A DNA stretch of 64,000 bases from the NCBI RefSeq assembly GCF_052324685.1, contig NC_135220.1:12153139-12217138 (forward strand), read 5' to 3'. The position numbers were made by a program, and so were the translations under genes. Shown one piece after another: positions 14,318 through 37,951 of the stretch (its first letter is position 1; every line of letters starts with the position of its first letter). This DNA comes from Brachyhypopomus gauderio (taxonomy: Eukaryota > Chordata > Actinopteri > Gymnotiformes > Hypopomidae). The notes beneath the pieces are model-generated. The model saw nothing but the letters and a program-made list of their open reading frames with translations, did not search any database and was not told the DNA's origin.

Positions 14318-14664
14318 GGCTGTGTTCGAAATAGATTACTACATACTGGATACTGCATACTGGACTCAGTATATACTGGATACTGCATACTGGTCCTCGT
14401 AGTAGTATGCAGTACAGTTTCCAGTATGCGACAAAAGCAAAGCACACTACGGGGTCACGTGATCGTAGCGTTGCATGATGGGATGCAGTACACCACGAAG
14501 ATAGCTCTGTTTGCATACTGAAATATTTTGCGGAAGTAGTAGGTCATCCGGGTATGTTTCACGTACTGGAAATTTTCATTTTGGTCACATACTGCATACG
14601 ACATACTGATTTGGGGCTCGATCAGTATGCCAGTAGTATGTAGTAGACTATTTCGAACACAGCC
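14318..14664. mobile_element. 347-bp palindromic MITE
   Basis: The termini are inverted: GGCTGTGTTCGAAATAG at the left, and the right end reverse complements to the same 17 bases, followed in both by tactacatact. The interior is full of catactg/cagtatg motifs. A 3-bp ATA on each side (14315-14317, 14665-14667) could be a target duplication, which would suggest a PIF/Harbinger-type element. Very similar 'gtgttcgaaata' hairpins are common in fish genomes. Confidence 0.85.
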
Positions 14665-15435
14665 ATACATTTACCCTAGGGCTGTATTACAGTGGCACCA
14701 TGACCTTTTACTGTATCACGTGGGTAAATTTTCGGTTCAGATAGAAACTCACCTGCACAAAGCCATAAGCTTCAATATGAAATACACTGTGCCACCATCT
14801 GATGTGACTGATCTCAAAAAGAACATGAGAAATCTGCCCCCTTATCAGTGCCGTGGATCACTGGCACGTACACGAGTTCACACTGGCACATGCACATACT
14901 CTTTGTAGTAGGCTATAGCTACATATTTAGGTATGTGTGGACATATTTATGGTTGTATAATAATCAAGGGGAAAAGAAACTAAAATCCAGTTTATTTGGT
15001 GAATTTAAACACTTAAGTGATCACAATGAGAATTTAACTTGGTAAAGTTTTGATATCAAATAACGAGTCTAAATTAGATGCTGCGTTTCCGCTGCATGGT
15101 GGTAATGGTTGACTATTCTGGAAGGTCTGTGTGGGTTTGTGTGTCACCTTCCTACGAATGAGATTGAGCAGATGAGGCTGATCTTTCCGGAAGTGCTCTC
15201 TCTGAAACCCTACACAGCTGCGACAGCGATCTTCTTTCAGTAAATCTGTGTCCACGTGCGCCTCCTTGTGGACATCATATACAAACGCAAAGAAATTATA
15301 CTATATAGACAGAAGTTAAATTATTTATGTATGGTAATTTTCTAACTAAGAAAGAGATTATGACAGGAGAGATAGGCAGTACGCTAGAACGTTACAGCAG
15401 ATATTCCTTTGATTTCAACATTAGACAATACAAAC

Positions 15436-15436
<1 letters not shown>

Positions 15437-15530
<94 letters not shown>

Positions 15531-15537
15531 GAGAGAG
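15437..15537. repeat. Compound (GT)n(GA)n(GATA)n microsatellite
   Basis: A short GT run, a GA run, then about 15 GATA units and a terminal GA run. Confidence 0.97.
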
Positions 15538-16496
15538 GGGGCACTTTTTAAAAATGGTTCTAGTGGTTTTAATCAGCAAATGACGTTAGCTTCTCTAAAT
15601 CTAATGAATTCCTGTTTACTGTAGGAATGCCCAAGCACCACGTCTTTAAACAACATAAAAGTTATACAGTTAACCAGATTAATGAAAAAACCTAAAGTAA
15701 TATTAGCTATAGGTAATTTATGTTGAACATGGCCGCATGGTAATTTATGTTGAACATGGCCGCATGATAATTTATATTGAGTGTGGGAGACCTACTCTGT
15801 CTGTCATACACTGGTTCATTTGAGGACTACAAAGCAATCTGATCCGTCTGAGCTGCACTTTATTGAAAAAAACACTTTCATAAGTATTTATTTCACAAAT
15901 ATTGTTTGATGTTTTTACAAAAATAGTCAGTGAAGCATTTCTTCCTTTAGTATGTATGCTCACTCTGAAAAAAAACGCGTCTTAACTGCCATGAATGATT
16001 TCAATACTGATTTTTAAAAAATAAATGTAAATAAAACATCAGGTCCATAATATACTGTATAAGTAGTCTTTCCTTCCAGAGTCCCCATGGCCCACCACTG
16101 GAATTAAATGTAAATGTACTATATTTTAGTATTTTAATGTAAGTTTGTGCAAAATTATAAAGAAACTACACATCATTGTAATTACATCGTCTCAACCTTG
16201 TGTAACATTGTAATATTAAACTGTGAACTATGTTGCTTGTCTGCACTGATTTTACATCGACAAAACTATATCCCATATTTACTCAATTGAGGTGACAGAT
16301 TAGTCTCACATTAATCAAACAGATATAAGACTGTGAAATTGTGTTTATAATCAAACTTACCAAGCTGTTTGATATATGCAATTGTTATTTCACATCGGTT
16401 AACATGATGCTATATGTTATAAATTATAATAAATAAAACAGATTAAAAATAAATAAATATTAGAGCGATATAAACGTGAAACTGTTCAACTGTCGC

Positions 16497-16651
16497 CATG
16501 GCCGGAGTGGGCCACTTTTTCAGCCCGGGGGTTTCATCCCCAAATCCGGCCCAAAATTATTTTTCCATCCCAATCGGCCCAAACTAGAGATTGACATGAG
16601 CCGGCCCATCGGGAATCCTCCCGAATCTCCCGATTAGCCACTCCGGCTCTG
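16497..16651. mobile_element. 155-bp hAT MITE, copy 2
   Basis: Same family and orientation as 12622-12776. Left end CATGGCCGGAGTGG, right end reverse complement CAGAGCCGGAGTGG. It is flanked by a perfect 8-bp duplication ACTGTCGC (16489-16496 and 16652-16659). Confidence 0.93.
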
Positions 16652-17641
16652 ACTGTCGCTTAGTTGGGCATCACATTGAGCCATTACAGACCAGACCCTT
16701 GTGCAAACCAAATGGCTTCATGCTGCTCCCAAAACTCAGGTCACTTAAGAGCTACTGCGTTCGCTGTCATGGCCGCTTTGAGCTTACCTTAGATCGGGGA
16801 GATTTTCGTTGGGTAAATGTTCGTGTTTGAAGACTCGATTTGTGAAACATGACGGAAATCTTATACAACACCTGTGTTGAATGGCGCTGTCCCAGGTTCT
16901 GAAATCCACTAATTTCTTGAATGTTTTTTATAAATGTCCAGATTAATGGACAGGCTTATATAAAGTTAACGTCTGCTACATATTAACCAAGACAGTTCGT
17001 TTACAGAATCTACTTATTTAAATATTTATTTACTTAATTAGACTAGTAAACAGTGATTTTGCTTCCTACAAAAATAGCTGTTGGCTATGTTTTTTTCACG
17101 CTCAATTCCAAATATGCTTTCAGTTTTTTTTCTATCAGCCATAGTTTTTTTTCTTCATCAGTATACTCATATGTCTGTATGTTTAGTATGGAAAAGCCGC
17201 ACAGAGGAAAGTTGATCACTCTGTGTTGGCAGACTCCTGCAGGACACTGATGTCCCTGAGGCCAAATATAAGAAAAGACTCACACATGATCATTTTAGAA
17301 CTATGTTTGTACCCATTTTAAGTGTAATTACAGCCTCGAATCTAGAATCAGATTTAGTGTAAGTTTTACTATGAGGTCCATCAAGTTCTAATGTTAATAT
17401 AATGTCCACCTACTTTAAGTTCAGATTTTGTTGCCCAGTTTTATTTAATTGGTTCGGTTGTGAATCGATTTTTTATATTATTTAAGACCTCTCTCACACA
17501 TTTGAACTTTTATTGTGGTTTTTGTTGTAGTTTATCATAAACCGGAAGTCTATTTGCAAAAAGAATATGACCGTTTAGTTTCGGTCTAATTTTACTTCAG
17601 CCGGGCGAAGGCGGCGGTTCAACCTCTCAGCAAGAGTCAAA

Positions 17642-29182
<11,541 letters not shown>

Positions 29183-29304
29183 AGGCAGGAACCAGCTCAG
29201 TCAGTTTTGTCAGTCCTGAATCGTCTCCTTGTGCCACCTTCATCACCATCCTCATCATTCTAGAGCTCTTCTGTCAGGGACTGTGAAGAAACATGCATGG
29301 CAGG

Positions 29305-29795
29305 ACTCCCTTTCCCTTGGGACGGAACTCTTACAGCAGGACCCCCCCCCCCCCCCCCCCCACCCTTGGAATGGGACTCTTACAGCAGGATTCCCCCTCC
29401 CCCCCTTGGGACGAGCAGGACTCCCTCTCCCTTGGGATGGTACTCTAACAGCAGGACTCTCCCCCCCTTGGGACGGGACTCTTACAGCAGGACTCTCCCC
29501 CCCTTGGGATGGTACTCTAACAGCAGGACTCTCCCCCCCTTGGGACGGGACTCTTACAGCAGGACTCCCCCTCCCTTGGGACGGGACTCTTACAGCAGGA
29601 CTCCCTCTCTCTTGGGACGGGACTCTTACAGCAGGACTCCCTCTCTCTTGGGACGGGACTCTTACAGCAGGACTCCCTCTCTCTTGGGACGGGACTCTTA
29701 CAGCAGGACTCCCTCTCTCTTGGGACGGGACTCTTACAGCAGGACTCCCCCTCCCTTGGGACGGGACTCTTACAGCAGGACTCCCCCTCCCTTGC
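29305..29795. repeat. About 35-bp minisatellite after the slc9a6 stop
   Basis: About 14 copies of cttgggacgggactcttaca plus gcaggactccccctcc, with a C homopolymer near 29342-29360. It starts about 120 bases after the stop codon, so it may lie within the slc9a6 3'UTR. Confidence 0.93.
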
Positions 29796-30524
29796 AGTGT
29801 GGTTCTCCCTCAGTCTTATCCTGATGACACTACCAAATCTCAGCGTGTGTGAAGCTAACAGTCTGGCATCCAGGCAAATGATTCTGGGTACCTCTAGTCT
29901 TGCACTGTTCTGGGTTTTTGAGTCTTATTTTTTCTCCTCTGAATGTATTAAATTATTTATATATATTTAACGATTTGCAGAATTTAACCACTGGCCTTGT
30001 AAACAGCTGTGGTAGGAGTAATATGGCCAACCCCATCAAAGCAACACGCCACACCGTGTTGTGCCATAAAGCGGTACCATGTTCGTCATGGGGAGTAAGC
30101 TCATAAAGTCGCGGCGAGGCACAAGTGGTTTAAAGTTGTTCCTGACCCATTTGACACAGATGGCGTAATGCAGTTCTTGTCTAACATACATGAAATAAGT
30201 GCCTAATGTTTAACTTATTTTGATAAAAATCCGTGTCCACGGAGTCACTTGATTAAAACAAATGCCCATATTAATATACTCTTAAGCACAAACCTGAACC
30301 TGTTTTGATGTTTTGTTACATAAAATATTTAATTAAACGGAAAAAATTAATATTTTTTACCGTAAGTTGGGTTGTTTTGTTTTTTCTCTTGACAGTTATT
30401 CGGTATTAAGACAAAGTGAATAGTTTAATTTAAAACGTGCCTCAACACAAATACGTATTTGCGCCCACAGACTGCAGGTTAAGTTGTTTAGGCAGCGAGA
30501 TCGCCACACTAGGGAGGCTGCGAC
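29796..30524. other. Spacer between slc9a6 and the fhl1 promoter
   Basis: AT-rich, no exon recognised. The stretch immediately upstream of 30525 is the likely fhl1 promoter-proximal region. Confidence 0.5.
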
Positions 30525-30532
30525 TATATAAA
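30525..30532 (+). promoter_or_regulatory. fhl1: TATA box, candidate fhl1 promoter
   Basis: TATATAAA in the context gcgactatataaaggtgcg, followed by a GC-richer stretch and a splice donor at 30693/30694. The position would put the start site near 30555-30560. The assignment to fhl1 is inferred from strand and from the lack of another plus-strand gene before 35187. Confidence 0.55.
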
Positions 30533-30554
30533 GGTGCGAATGCGGCGTGGCGCC

Positions 30555-30693
30555 TGTAGTTCGGTGCAGCCCTCCCGCTCGTGCCTGCCTCGCGCTCCGA
30601 ATCCCCGCGCAGCGTGCGTACCTACCTCGCGCTCCGACTGCGTGCCTAACCCACTTCTGCACTGCAGCACACTACGAGGACGGAAGTCTTGTG
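30555..30693 (+). other. fhl1: Candidate noncoding first exon of fhl1
   Basis: Begins about 25-30 bases after the TATA box and ends in a strong donor (gtcttgtg|gtgagtttc). It would splice to the exon starting at 35187, which holds the ATG three bases in. Not proven without transcripts. Confidence 0.5.
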
Positions 30694-32309
30694 GTGAGTT
30701 TCGTCGTTTATTCTCCACCAGAACCTAGATCCAGCACATTTGAGAGAGCAGAGCAGTTGGTGGATGTCGGTATGAAGCATCGGTCGCGGTTTAATCAATC
30801 TTGAACGCGTCATCCGTCCCGTGGAACTAATTGCGCACCAGTTTTTCCAGAATCAGTCATGCTTAACACGTACACCTGTTTTAGGTTGTTTATCCTAGGC
30901 AAACACGGTATTTGCTATTGTCGTTACATTTCCTCAGTGCCACGTGTGTTTTTTAGAGAATTTGTAAACCCCACGGGATGAACGCAATGGCGTGTTCAAC
31001 AACAGCAGTTATGACACGAGCTTCCTCTAATGTTTAGTCCGTAAATGCAATTGTAGATAATACATCGTGCGTGAAATGTATGTTAATAAACCTGAAATTA
31101 AGTGCAAGCAGTCTGTCCAATACTTTTTGGTTTTGGTAATGTACGTACCAGACGGGGCGTTGGTTACAGGAATTTTCTGCATGCAGCCGATTAAAAGTGT
31201 CTGTAACTGAAATCTGTTTCTTATTAAGATTATTAACTCGAACGAGTAGCTCTGAGGAAAAGAGTCACTTGGCAGCCCGCCTTAGTGTTTGGATGAAATT
31301 GTATTTTTCGTATAAGTGAAAAATATACTGTACTGTGAAAGTTGAAAGTTTGAAAGTGAAAGTTTGACAGAATTCACTTACTTATTAACTAATGCCATTG
31401 TATTCTCTACTATTAAGGACAAATTCACATGCAGGGACACCCGCACGCGCTGCCTGTCCCTTCACTACAGTCCAACACTAAGGGTTTGCCACTGGACTGT
31501 AGACAGACTAGACATTCAACATCGCACACGAGTTTGTTGAACATAAGCTGGCATCACACTGCGGAGGTCTGAACAATTAGATACAGTTTTGTGCACATAT
31601 CAAGTGCACATCAAGTGCACATTCGTTCTTCACCCCAGAGTGCAGCAGTAATGGTCACAATGCATCATATTCACAGGACCATAAAAACAATTCTATATTC
31701 ATGAAAAATTTGTGTTTGGTGAAAGAACAGAATTGTCCACACACAGACTGTCTTGTTCTTGTTGTCCTGTCTTGTCCTGCAGAAATAGAGCTCAGGACAG
31801 TCCTTGTATGCCTCAATAGTGGTTCATTGTGAGTCTCAGATTGACAGGGACAGGCCCCAACTTCTGCACCTCTCCACACTGAGGTGTGTGTAGTCTCATC
31901 TGAACAGCTGCCCCCCCGCCCTCCACCAACCTGCCCTGCACCCCCTCCCCTCCACCCTGCTCTCCACCCCCCACCCACCACCTTACCACTTCCTCTTTAA
32001 GGCATGTGTGGAGGCCATTAAGGTGACGATTCATGCGAATTCCTTCTCCACACCAAATCTCACTGTTCCCGTTCAGTTCCTGCATCGCCTTGGGCCAAGA
32101 CGGGTGAAATCATCATCTTTCATTTTAGTTTAAAACTCTATGAAGGATAATGTTGAACTTTCTGCAAAGTTGTCGTGGTCACTGAGGGTAATTCCCATCG
32201 ATAAAATGGCAGACTGTAGCCTGAAAACACTGTATCAAATTTAGAGCAACTCCCCACACTGAAAGCCAGTATTTAAAGGTCGTTAAACAGCAACGCAGCA
32301 GTCTGCCAG

Positions 32310-32618
32310 TTATGGTTTCCTTAGTTCAGACATGAGCAGCTTTGTTACTGGCACGCCTGTGTAGTCTTGTTTGTACAAGCGGCGGGAGTTGATGTGACTA
32401 TCGATAAGCATGTGAGGCAGGTCTCCATAGCGCCGCCCTGTTAGCACACACTCCAGGAGCAGGTGGGCCTTGGCATGCAGGCTATTGTTGGAGCCACAGA
32501 TAGGAATGTTTGGCAGTGGGAAACGAATGTTTGTCCTGTACTCGGCCTTGCCGAGACCTTCGTGCGCGAATGATGGACGGTTTGTTTCCAGCCTGAGACG
32601 AGTGGGTGTGGGCATCAC
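32310..32618 (-). CDS. Unassigned coding-like ORF, antisense in fhl1 intron 1
   Basis: I do not recognise this protein. The frame is open for 102 codons to a TAA at 32310-32312. It uses mostly G/C third positions, contains no simple repeat, and has a balanced globular composition: segments such as RTNIRFPLPNIPICGSNN, KAHLLLECVLTGRRYGDLPH and HINSRRLYKQDYTGVPVTK. An in-frame ATG is at about 32613-32615; a TGA lies a little further upstream, and gtgcag|cccag just upstream could be an acceptor, so it may be the last exon of a minus-strand gene. A ciliary or sperm microtubule protein is one guess from its motif style, but that is only a guess. It could also be a decayed pseudogene. Confidence 0.35.
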   Translation of the reverse strand: MMPTPTRLRLETNRPSFAHEGLGKAEYRTNIRFPLPNIPICGSNNSLHAKAHLLLECVLTGRRYGDLPHMLIDSHINSRRLYKQDYTGVPVTKLLMSELRKP

Positions 32619-35058
32619 GTAGAAGTGGGTCTGGGCTGCACTCGGGCCGTCTCACCCCTCTTCTCCACTCTTCCACTGTTTCCTGTTTCCACACATTCTT
32701 TATGGAGGAGATCATGCCAGCCAATGGGGTGCACACACCCCCGTGTTTCCTCAGCTGTCTGGCAGACGGAGTCTGTTACAGCTGCCACACTCACACTCAC
32801 ACATGCTCCAGTGTTGGGTTACGTATTTTGGGAGTCAAAGTTTTTGTTCAAGTATTTATTTATGTATGTATGGTGAGGCTATTTAACAGTTTGTGAGTAT
32901 CTACTGTCTAACACACATCTGTTAGTGCATGCGAGGACATTGGAGTGTGTGTCTCCTGGAGCACACTGTGGTTTTTGTGAAGGTGATGATTTTAAGCCAA
33001 CCTCATGATGTCATTGCCCGGTTCCCAGTTTTCCTGCTCTTTTTTTCATAAATTACAGAATGGAATGCCGCCACACCCTTTTATGGGTCTTCAGAGAGGA
33101 TTGTGTGAGAGTGAATATAACAACCCAACACATGGACATGGATGTTCAACACCACAATGTTTTACTTCTACAAGATGCTTGTAACCCTCTCGGTTTTCCT
33201 CACAGACTGAGCTGTTAGCCTGGGGGGTTTGTATAGGCTGAGATGTGGGTTTCCTGGGCTGGGCGAACTCTGTCCTCCACGCTGCTGTGCTTTGCTGCCT
33301 TTTGCCTTCCTGCCGACCCCACTGTGGTCTGTTCCATGAGGTCATCCCAAATGCAGACTCCAGCCTCAGAAGTTTCCTCATGTCCCCAGAGCTCACAGTA
33401 GAAGAGGTTGCTGTCTGGGAATGATAGAAACAAAGCTCACCTCTCACTCTGATTTAAAGGGTCTCTCTGCTTCTTTTCTCTCAACAGCTTTTGATATTTT
33501 GGACTGTTTTAGAAATGTGTTCTGGTACACTGGACCTGCCATGGGTCTGTGCAGAGGGAACCAGACAGGGTCATGAGGTCATCTGGTCACTGCTTGTTTT
33601 CGTCCAGCCATTATGGCGATAAATCGAGGCTGGATCTGTGTGCACATAGAGGGGAGAAGGTTCTGGTGTGAGTGTGTGTTCACGCCTGCGGTCCTGCTAA
33701 ATACCTTTTAATAAGAAACACTCCTAGATGTTGTGAAAGACTGAGGCAAAGTTGGGCGAAAAGTACATTTGTATGGATGTTGCAATGTCATGTTTTGGGA
33801 AGGTCACGTATGTTATGGCTAGTCTGTTCTGTCTCCTTTTGGAATGAAGCGGGGACCCTTCAGCACGTCTTTAATGCTGTCCACGTGGGACGGAAACCCC
33901 CACAGGAAGGTGTGAGACGCACGAGCTGAAGCAGGGCAGGGTGTTGGGGACTGATACGCGGACACACAGGAAGAGCTTGGCAGATATGAGCCCTCCGGGA
34001 CATGGAGAAACGGAGTAAGGGCGGTGGCGTCGGAAGGGTGGAGCTGGCTGCAGCACTGGAAGAGACTGGCAGGAGGGTGGAGGGGCATTTCCACAACTCC
34101 TGTGTGTACTCGCAATGTTGCGTGGAGATTCAGCGTCATTCCCACGCTGCTCAGAAGCATCACTGCTATAGGGGCTCAGACTGCCACGCTAGGGGAGTGT
34201 TTCAGCACTCAGAAGTGTTTCAGCACTCAGAAGTGTTACAGCACTCAGAAGTGTTACAGCACTCAGAAGTGTTTCAGCATCTTCGTTCGGAGGCCTGAGT
34301 GGGGGTTGTTGTGATTTGCACAGCAGTAAATCATTCAGGAGATTCAGACATTTAGAAATTGCACAAAGTGTATTTTAACTGTGAGAAGAGAACTTGGCCA
34401 CATGGCTTTTCTTTTTCCTCCGGAGTTTAAGCAGAAAGCCCCAAATCTTTGACTGGTCTCACATTCCTGTGGGTAAATGGGCAGATGGTTCAGATGATCC
34501 AACCCAGATGTTTGTATATAATCTGTTTTTTGGACATATATTAAAGAATTGCAGTTCCTGAGCATCCTGTTGGTTTTGTTTCCTGAGTTCATGCACTGTT
34601 ATTTGATTAGATGGACAGACTGATTGAGTTAAAGCACTCTGTGGGCATCAGCTGTTGGCAGCATTACTGCCTTCATTATTTAATTCAATGAATGACTGGT
34701 TTCTTATTCTTGCTCTCCCCTCAGGGTTTAATGGTGAATCATTTTCTACCCAGGAAAGGGGAAGGGAGCATGCACTGTGTACCTTGTGTTGCCCGTGGTT
34801 ACACACACAGGCAGTCATAAGATCATTTGTGCATCCAAAATTAAGCATGAACAAACATTCTCTTATCAGTTTAAAAAACACGCTGCACGGTTTCCAGCAG
34901 CACTGTCGAGCTTGCGGCTGTGCCTGGGAGAGAGAGATGCTTTGATCAGTCAGCCCAGAACATGAGTCACCATTTAAATCAACAGATTTAACACAGTTTA
35001 AATCAACAGGCTTTCATGACTCTTTTTTAATGTCTGGATGAGGTCATCAGCACCTGTG

Positions 35059-35186
35059 TACCTCAGCTCTGTGGCCCCTCACTGTCTCAGTACCTCAGTT
35101 CTGTGGCCCCTCACTGTCTCAGTACCTCAGTTCTGTGGCCCCTCACTGTCTCATTACCTCAGTTCTGTGGTTCCTCACTGTCACAG
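35059..35186. repeat. 32-bp minisatellite ending at the fhl1 exon 2 acceptor
   Basis: Four 32-bp units (tacctcagttctgtggcccc plus tcactgtctcag). The last unit ends exactly at the intron/exon boundary with ctcactgtcacag|gcc. The first two earlier units keep an AG at the same place (ctcactgtctcag|t); the third has AT. Confidence 0.95.
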
Positions 35187-35189
35187 GCC

Positions 35190-37863
35190 ATGTCGGACCG
35201 TTTTGACTGTTTCTACTGCCGTGACGATCTCAACGGCAAGAAGTACATTAAGAAGAATGAGAAACCGGTCTGCGTGCGCTGTTTTGAGAAGTTCTGCGCC
35301 AACACCTGCACTGAATGCCGCCGACCGATTGGCACGGACTCTAAGGTATTGCTGGGCTTCCCTGGACCTCCGTTAGTGATCATTTGAACCCAACCTTCAC
35401 CTGTACGGCTGCTTCACCTGTACGGCTGCTTCACCTGTACGACTCTCCTCCCACAGGAGCTCCACCATAAGGGCCGCTACTGGCACGACGACTGCTTCCG
35501 CTGTTCGAAATGCTATAAGAATCTGGCTAAAGAAGCGTTTAGCATGAAGGAGGACCGGATTCTCTGTGGGAAGTGCAGCTCCCGCGAGGATGCGCCCCGA
35601 TGCAGCGCCTGTTACAAACCCGTTCTGGCAGGTACAGTAGAGCACACGGAACAGAGCAGCTACAGTAGAGCACACAGAAGAGAACACCAGCTACAGTAGA
35701 GCACACAGAACAGAGCAGCAGGTACAGTAGAGCACACGGAACAGAGCAGCTACAGTAGATCACACAGAAGAGAACACCAGGTACACTAGAGCACACAGAC
35801 CAGAGCAGCAGCTACAGTAGAGCACATGGAACAGAGCAGCAGCTACAGTAGAGCACACAGAAGAGAACACCAGGTACACTAGAGCACACAGACCAGAGCA
35901 GCAGCTACAGTAGAGCACATGGAACAGAGCAGCAGGTACAGTAGAGCACACAGAACAGCAGCAGCTACAGTAGAGCACACAGGACAGAGCAGCAGCTACA
36001 GTAGAGCACACAAAACAGCAGCGGTTACAGTAGACCACACAGAACAGCAGCAGGTACAGTAGAACACACAGAACAGAGCAGCAGGTACAGTAGAGCACAC
36101 ATAACAGCAGCAGGTAGAGTAGAGCACATAGGACAGAGCAGCAGCTACAGTAGAGCACACAGAACAGAGCAGCAGGTACAGTAGAGCACACAGAACAGAG
36201 CAGCAGCTACAGTAGAGCACACATAACAGAGCAGCAACTACAGTGGAGAGGGCAGTGTAGTGTTCCCCCCGTGTCTGGAGGAAACTGTCCCGAATGGCTG
36301 CCAGTGATTGTCCTGAGCACAAGGACAAGGGTAAATGTCAAAACTTTGCACGCAAGGACATTTTGGTCTTCCATTGTGTGTTTCAGTTCATAAACACCAT
36401 CCTTTCTTATTACTATGAGCCCTTTTGTGGGGGTTTATAAAGAACTAGTTATTCTGCTTGGCACCGACTGCTTGGCAACTGTAATGCAGGGAGACGTTTC
36501 ATGTTCCTGGTTGGGGGGGGGGGCAGTACAATTTAAACCAGATCATTTTACTTTTTTTACTTCCACCATGGAGGAATTTAACCTGTAGCCCTGTAGGAAG
36601 CTTCAGTATTATGCAGAGATTAAACTTTATAACTCCTGTAACTTCTGACTGTGGCCTCAGGACCACAGAGGAAATAGATACAATTTATTCCATTTACAGA
36701 GTAAAATCATGCTAAACAGTTCAGAGTGAAACACGGTTTTAAACCTGAGTTGATGCTCTAGCTGAGCTTTGACTTGATGGGTCTGATGGTTCCAGATCTC
36801 CACTGATCTCTAATAATCGGAAGGATGCTCAGCCTCGTTCCTTGTTTAATGCAACAGTCCATTGATAAAATGGCCTCTTTGGACACATTGGAAGGGTTTT
36901 GTGAATAAATGATGACATATCAAGCCAGGAACATCTCTCCATTTTGCGTGTTTTGGTGCCCCAGTCATGGTAGCGGACGTCATCTAAAGTTTCTTTGTCA
37001 AAAGTAAATGTAAATCATTAGTGCATTTTCCTAAATGCACATAACATGCGTTGCAATTGGCTGCGTCTCTCAGAAAGCCAACATAAACTCTCCATTCTGT
37101 CACAGACCCACCCCTCAATTCTCATGCTTTCCTTTTCATTTTTTCATTTAGTCTGCATTTTATTTCATTACAGTACTTGCACCCGTACTTGTGTATTGTG
37201 ACTACTTGTGTATTTTGGTATTACCATATAAGCGCACACTGAAGTACTGAGGCTGAATTTACACCCTTACAGTTTTACTGTTTATGTGCATGGGAACTTC
37301 TGGTGGGTCATCAGTCATGGGTTAATTGTTAAGCTGGCGTAGGTGGACCCTGCAGGGGAAGTACTCACCTATTCAAAGTGAAGGTGGTTAAGGGCGGTCC
37401 TCTGTGTGCGGGGTCAGCGCTGACGTATAACGCATCCATCGTTCCACAGAAATGTTCCTAGCAGGCGAATAAACAAAGGAAGGAGTCTCCAACACTTTCT
37501 CATGATCTCAGCTGGAGCCCACTTTTACTGTATGGTTCTGGGTATTTGGGTTCTCTGATGTTCTGGTTAGGCCCGTTCCAACGTGTCTCCTGCCGTGTGG
37601 CTTTGCTGAAGGTACTGAGAGTGTGGACTACAAAGGCTCCACGTTCCATGATGACTGCTTCACCTGTTATCAGTGCAAACGGCCCATTCGCTCCACGAGC
37701 TTCCTGACCAAGAACGACAACATCTACTGCAGCTCATGCCATGAGAAGAAGTTCGCCAAGCACTGTGCAGGCTGCAGAAAGGTAGGCGAGAACAGACTCT
37801 CCCGTGTACATACTGCATGAATTAAGTGGAAAACCTAGGATGGAGAAACTCTTATTTGCATTA

Positions 37864-37951
<88 letters not shown>

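Larger units (their letters stand above)
7560..17641. other. Gene-free spacer between il2rg and slc9a6
   Basis: Il2rg (minus) and slc9a6 (plus) diverge across this 10-kb spacer. I see no exon with family resemblance. It holds the mobile elements and arrays listed separately; a 28-bp near-duplicate (taatttatgttgaacatggc...) near 15715-15775; and AT-rich unique-looking DNA at about 7640-8140, 8700-9500, 10900-11500, 12800-13990, 14900-15440 and 15540-16490. The last ~60 bases before 17642 should be the slc9a6 5'UTR. Confidence 0.6.
30694..35186. other. Fhl1 intron 1
   Basis: A 4.5-kb intron in the proposed model. It contains the unassigned minus-strand ORF at 32310-32618, a short array of gtgtttcagcactcagaa units (about 34197-34280, 18 bp, 5 copies) and, at the 3' end, the acceptor-bearing minisatellite. 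Otherwise nothing recognisable. Confidence 0.5.

Noticed and set aside
33819-34163. Minus-strand 114-aa ORF in fhl1 intron 1
   Set aside because: No family resemblance, overlaps plus-strand ORFs and partly an 18-bp repeat; not supported.
35760-36328. Minus-strand Cys/Leu-rich ORFs
   Set aside because: Produced by the fhl1 intron minisatellite.
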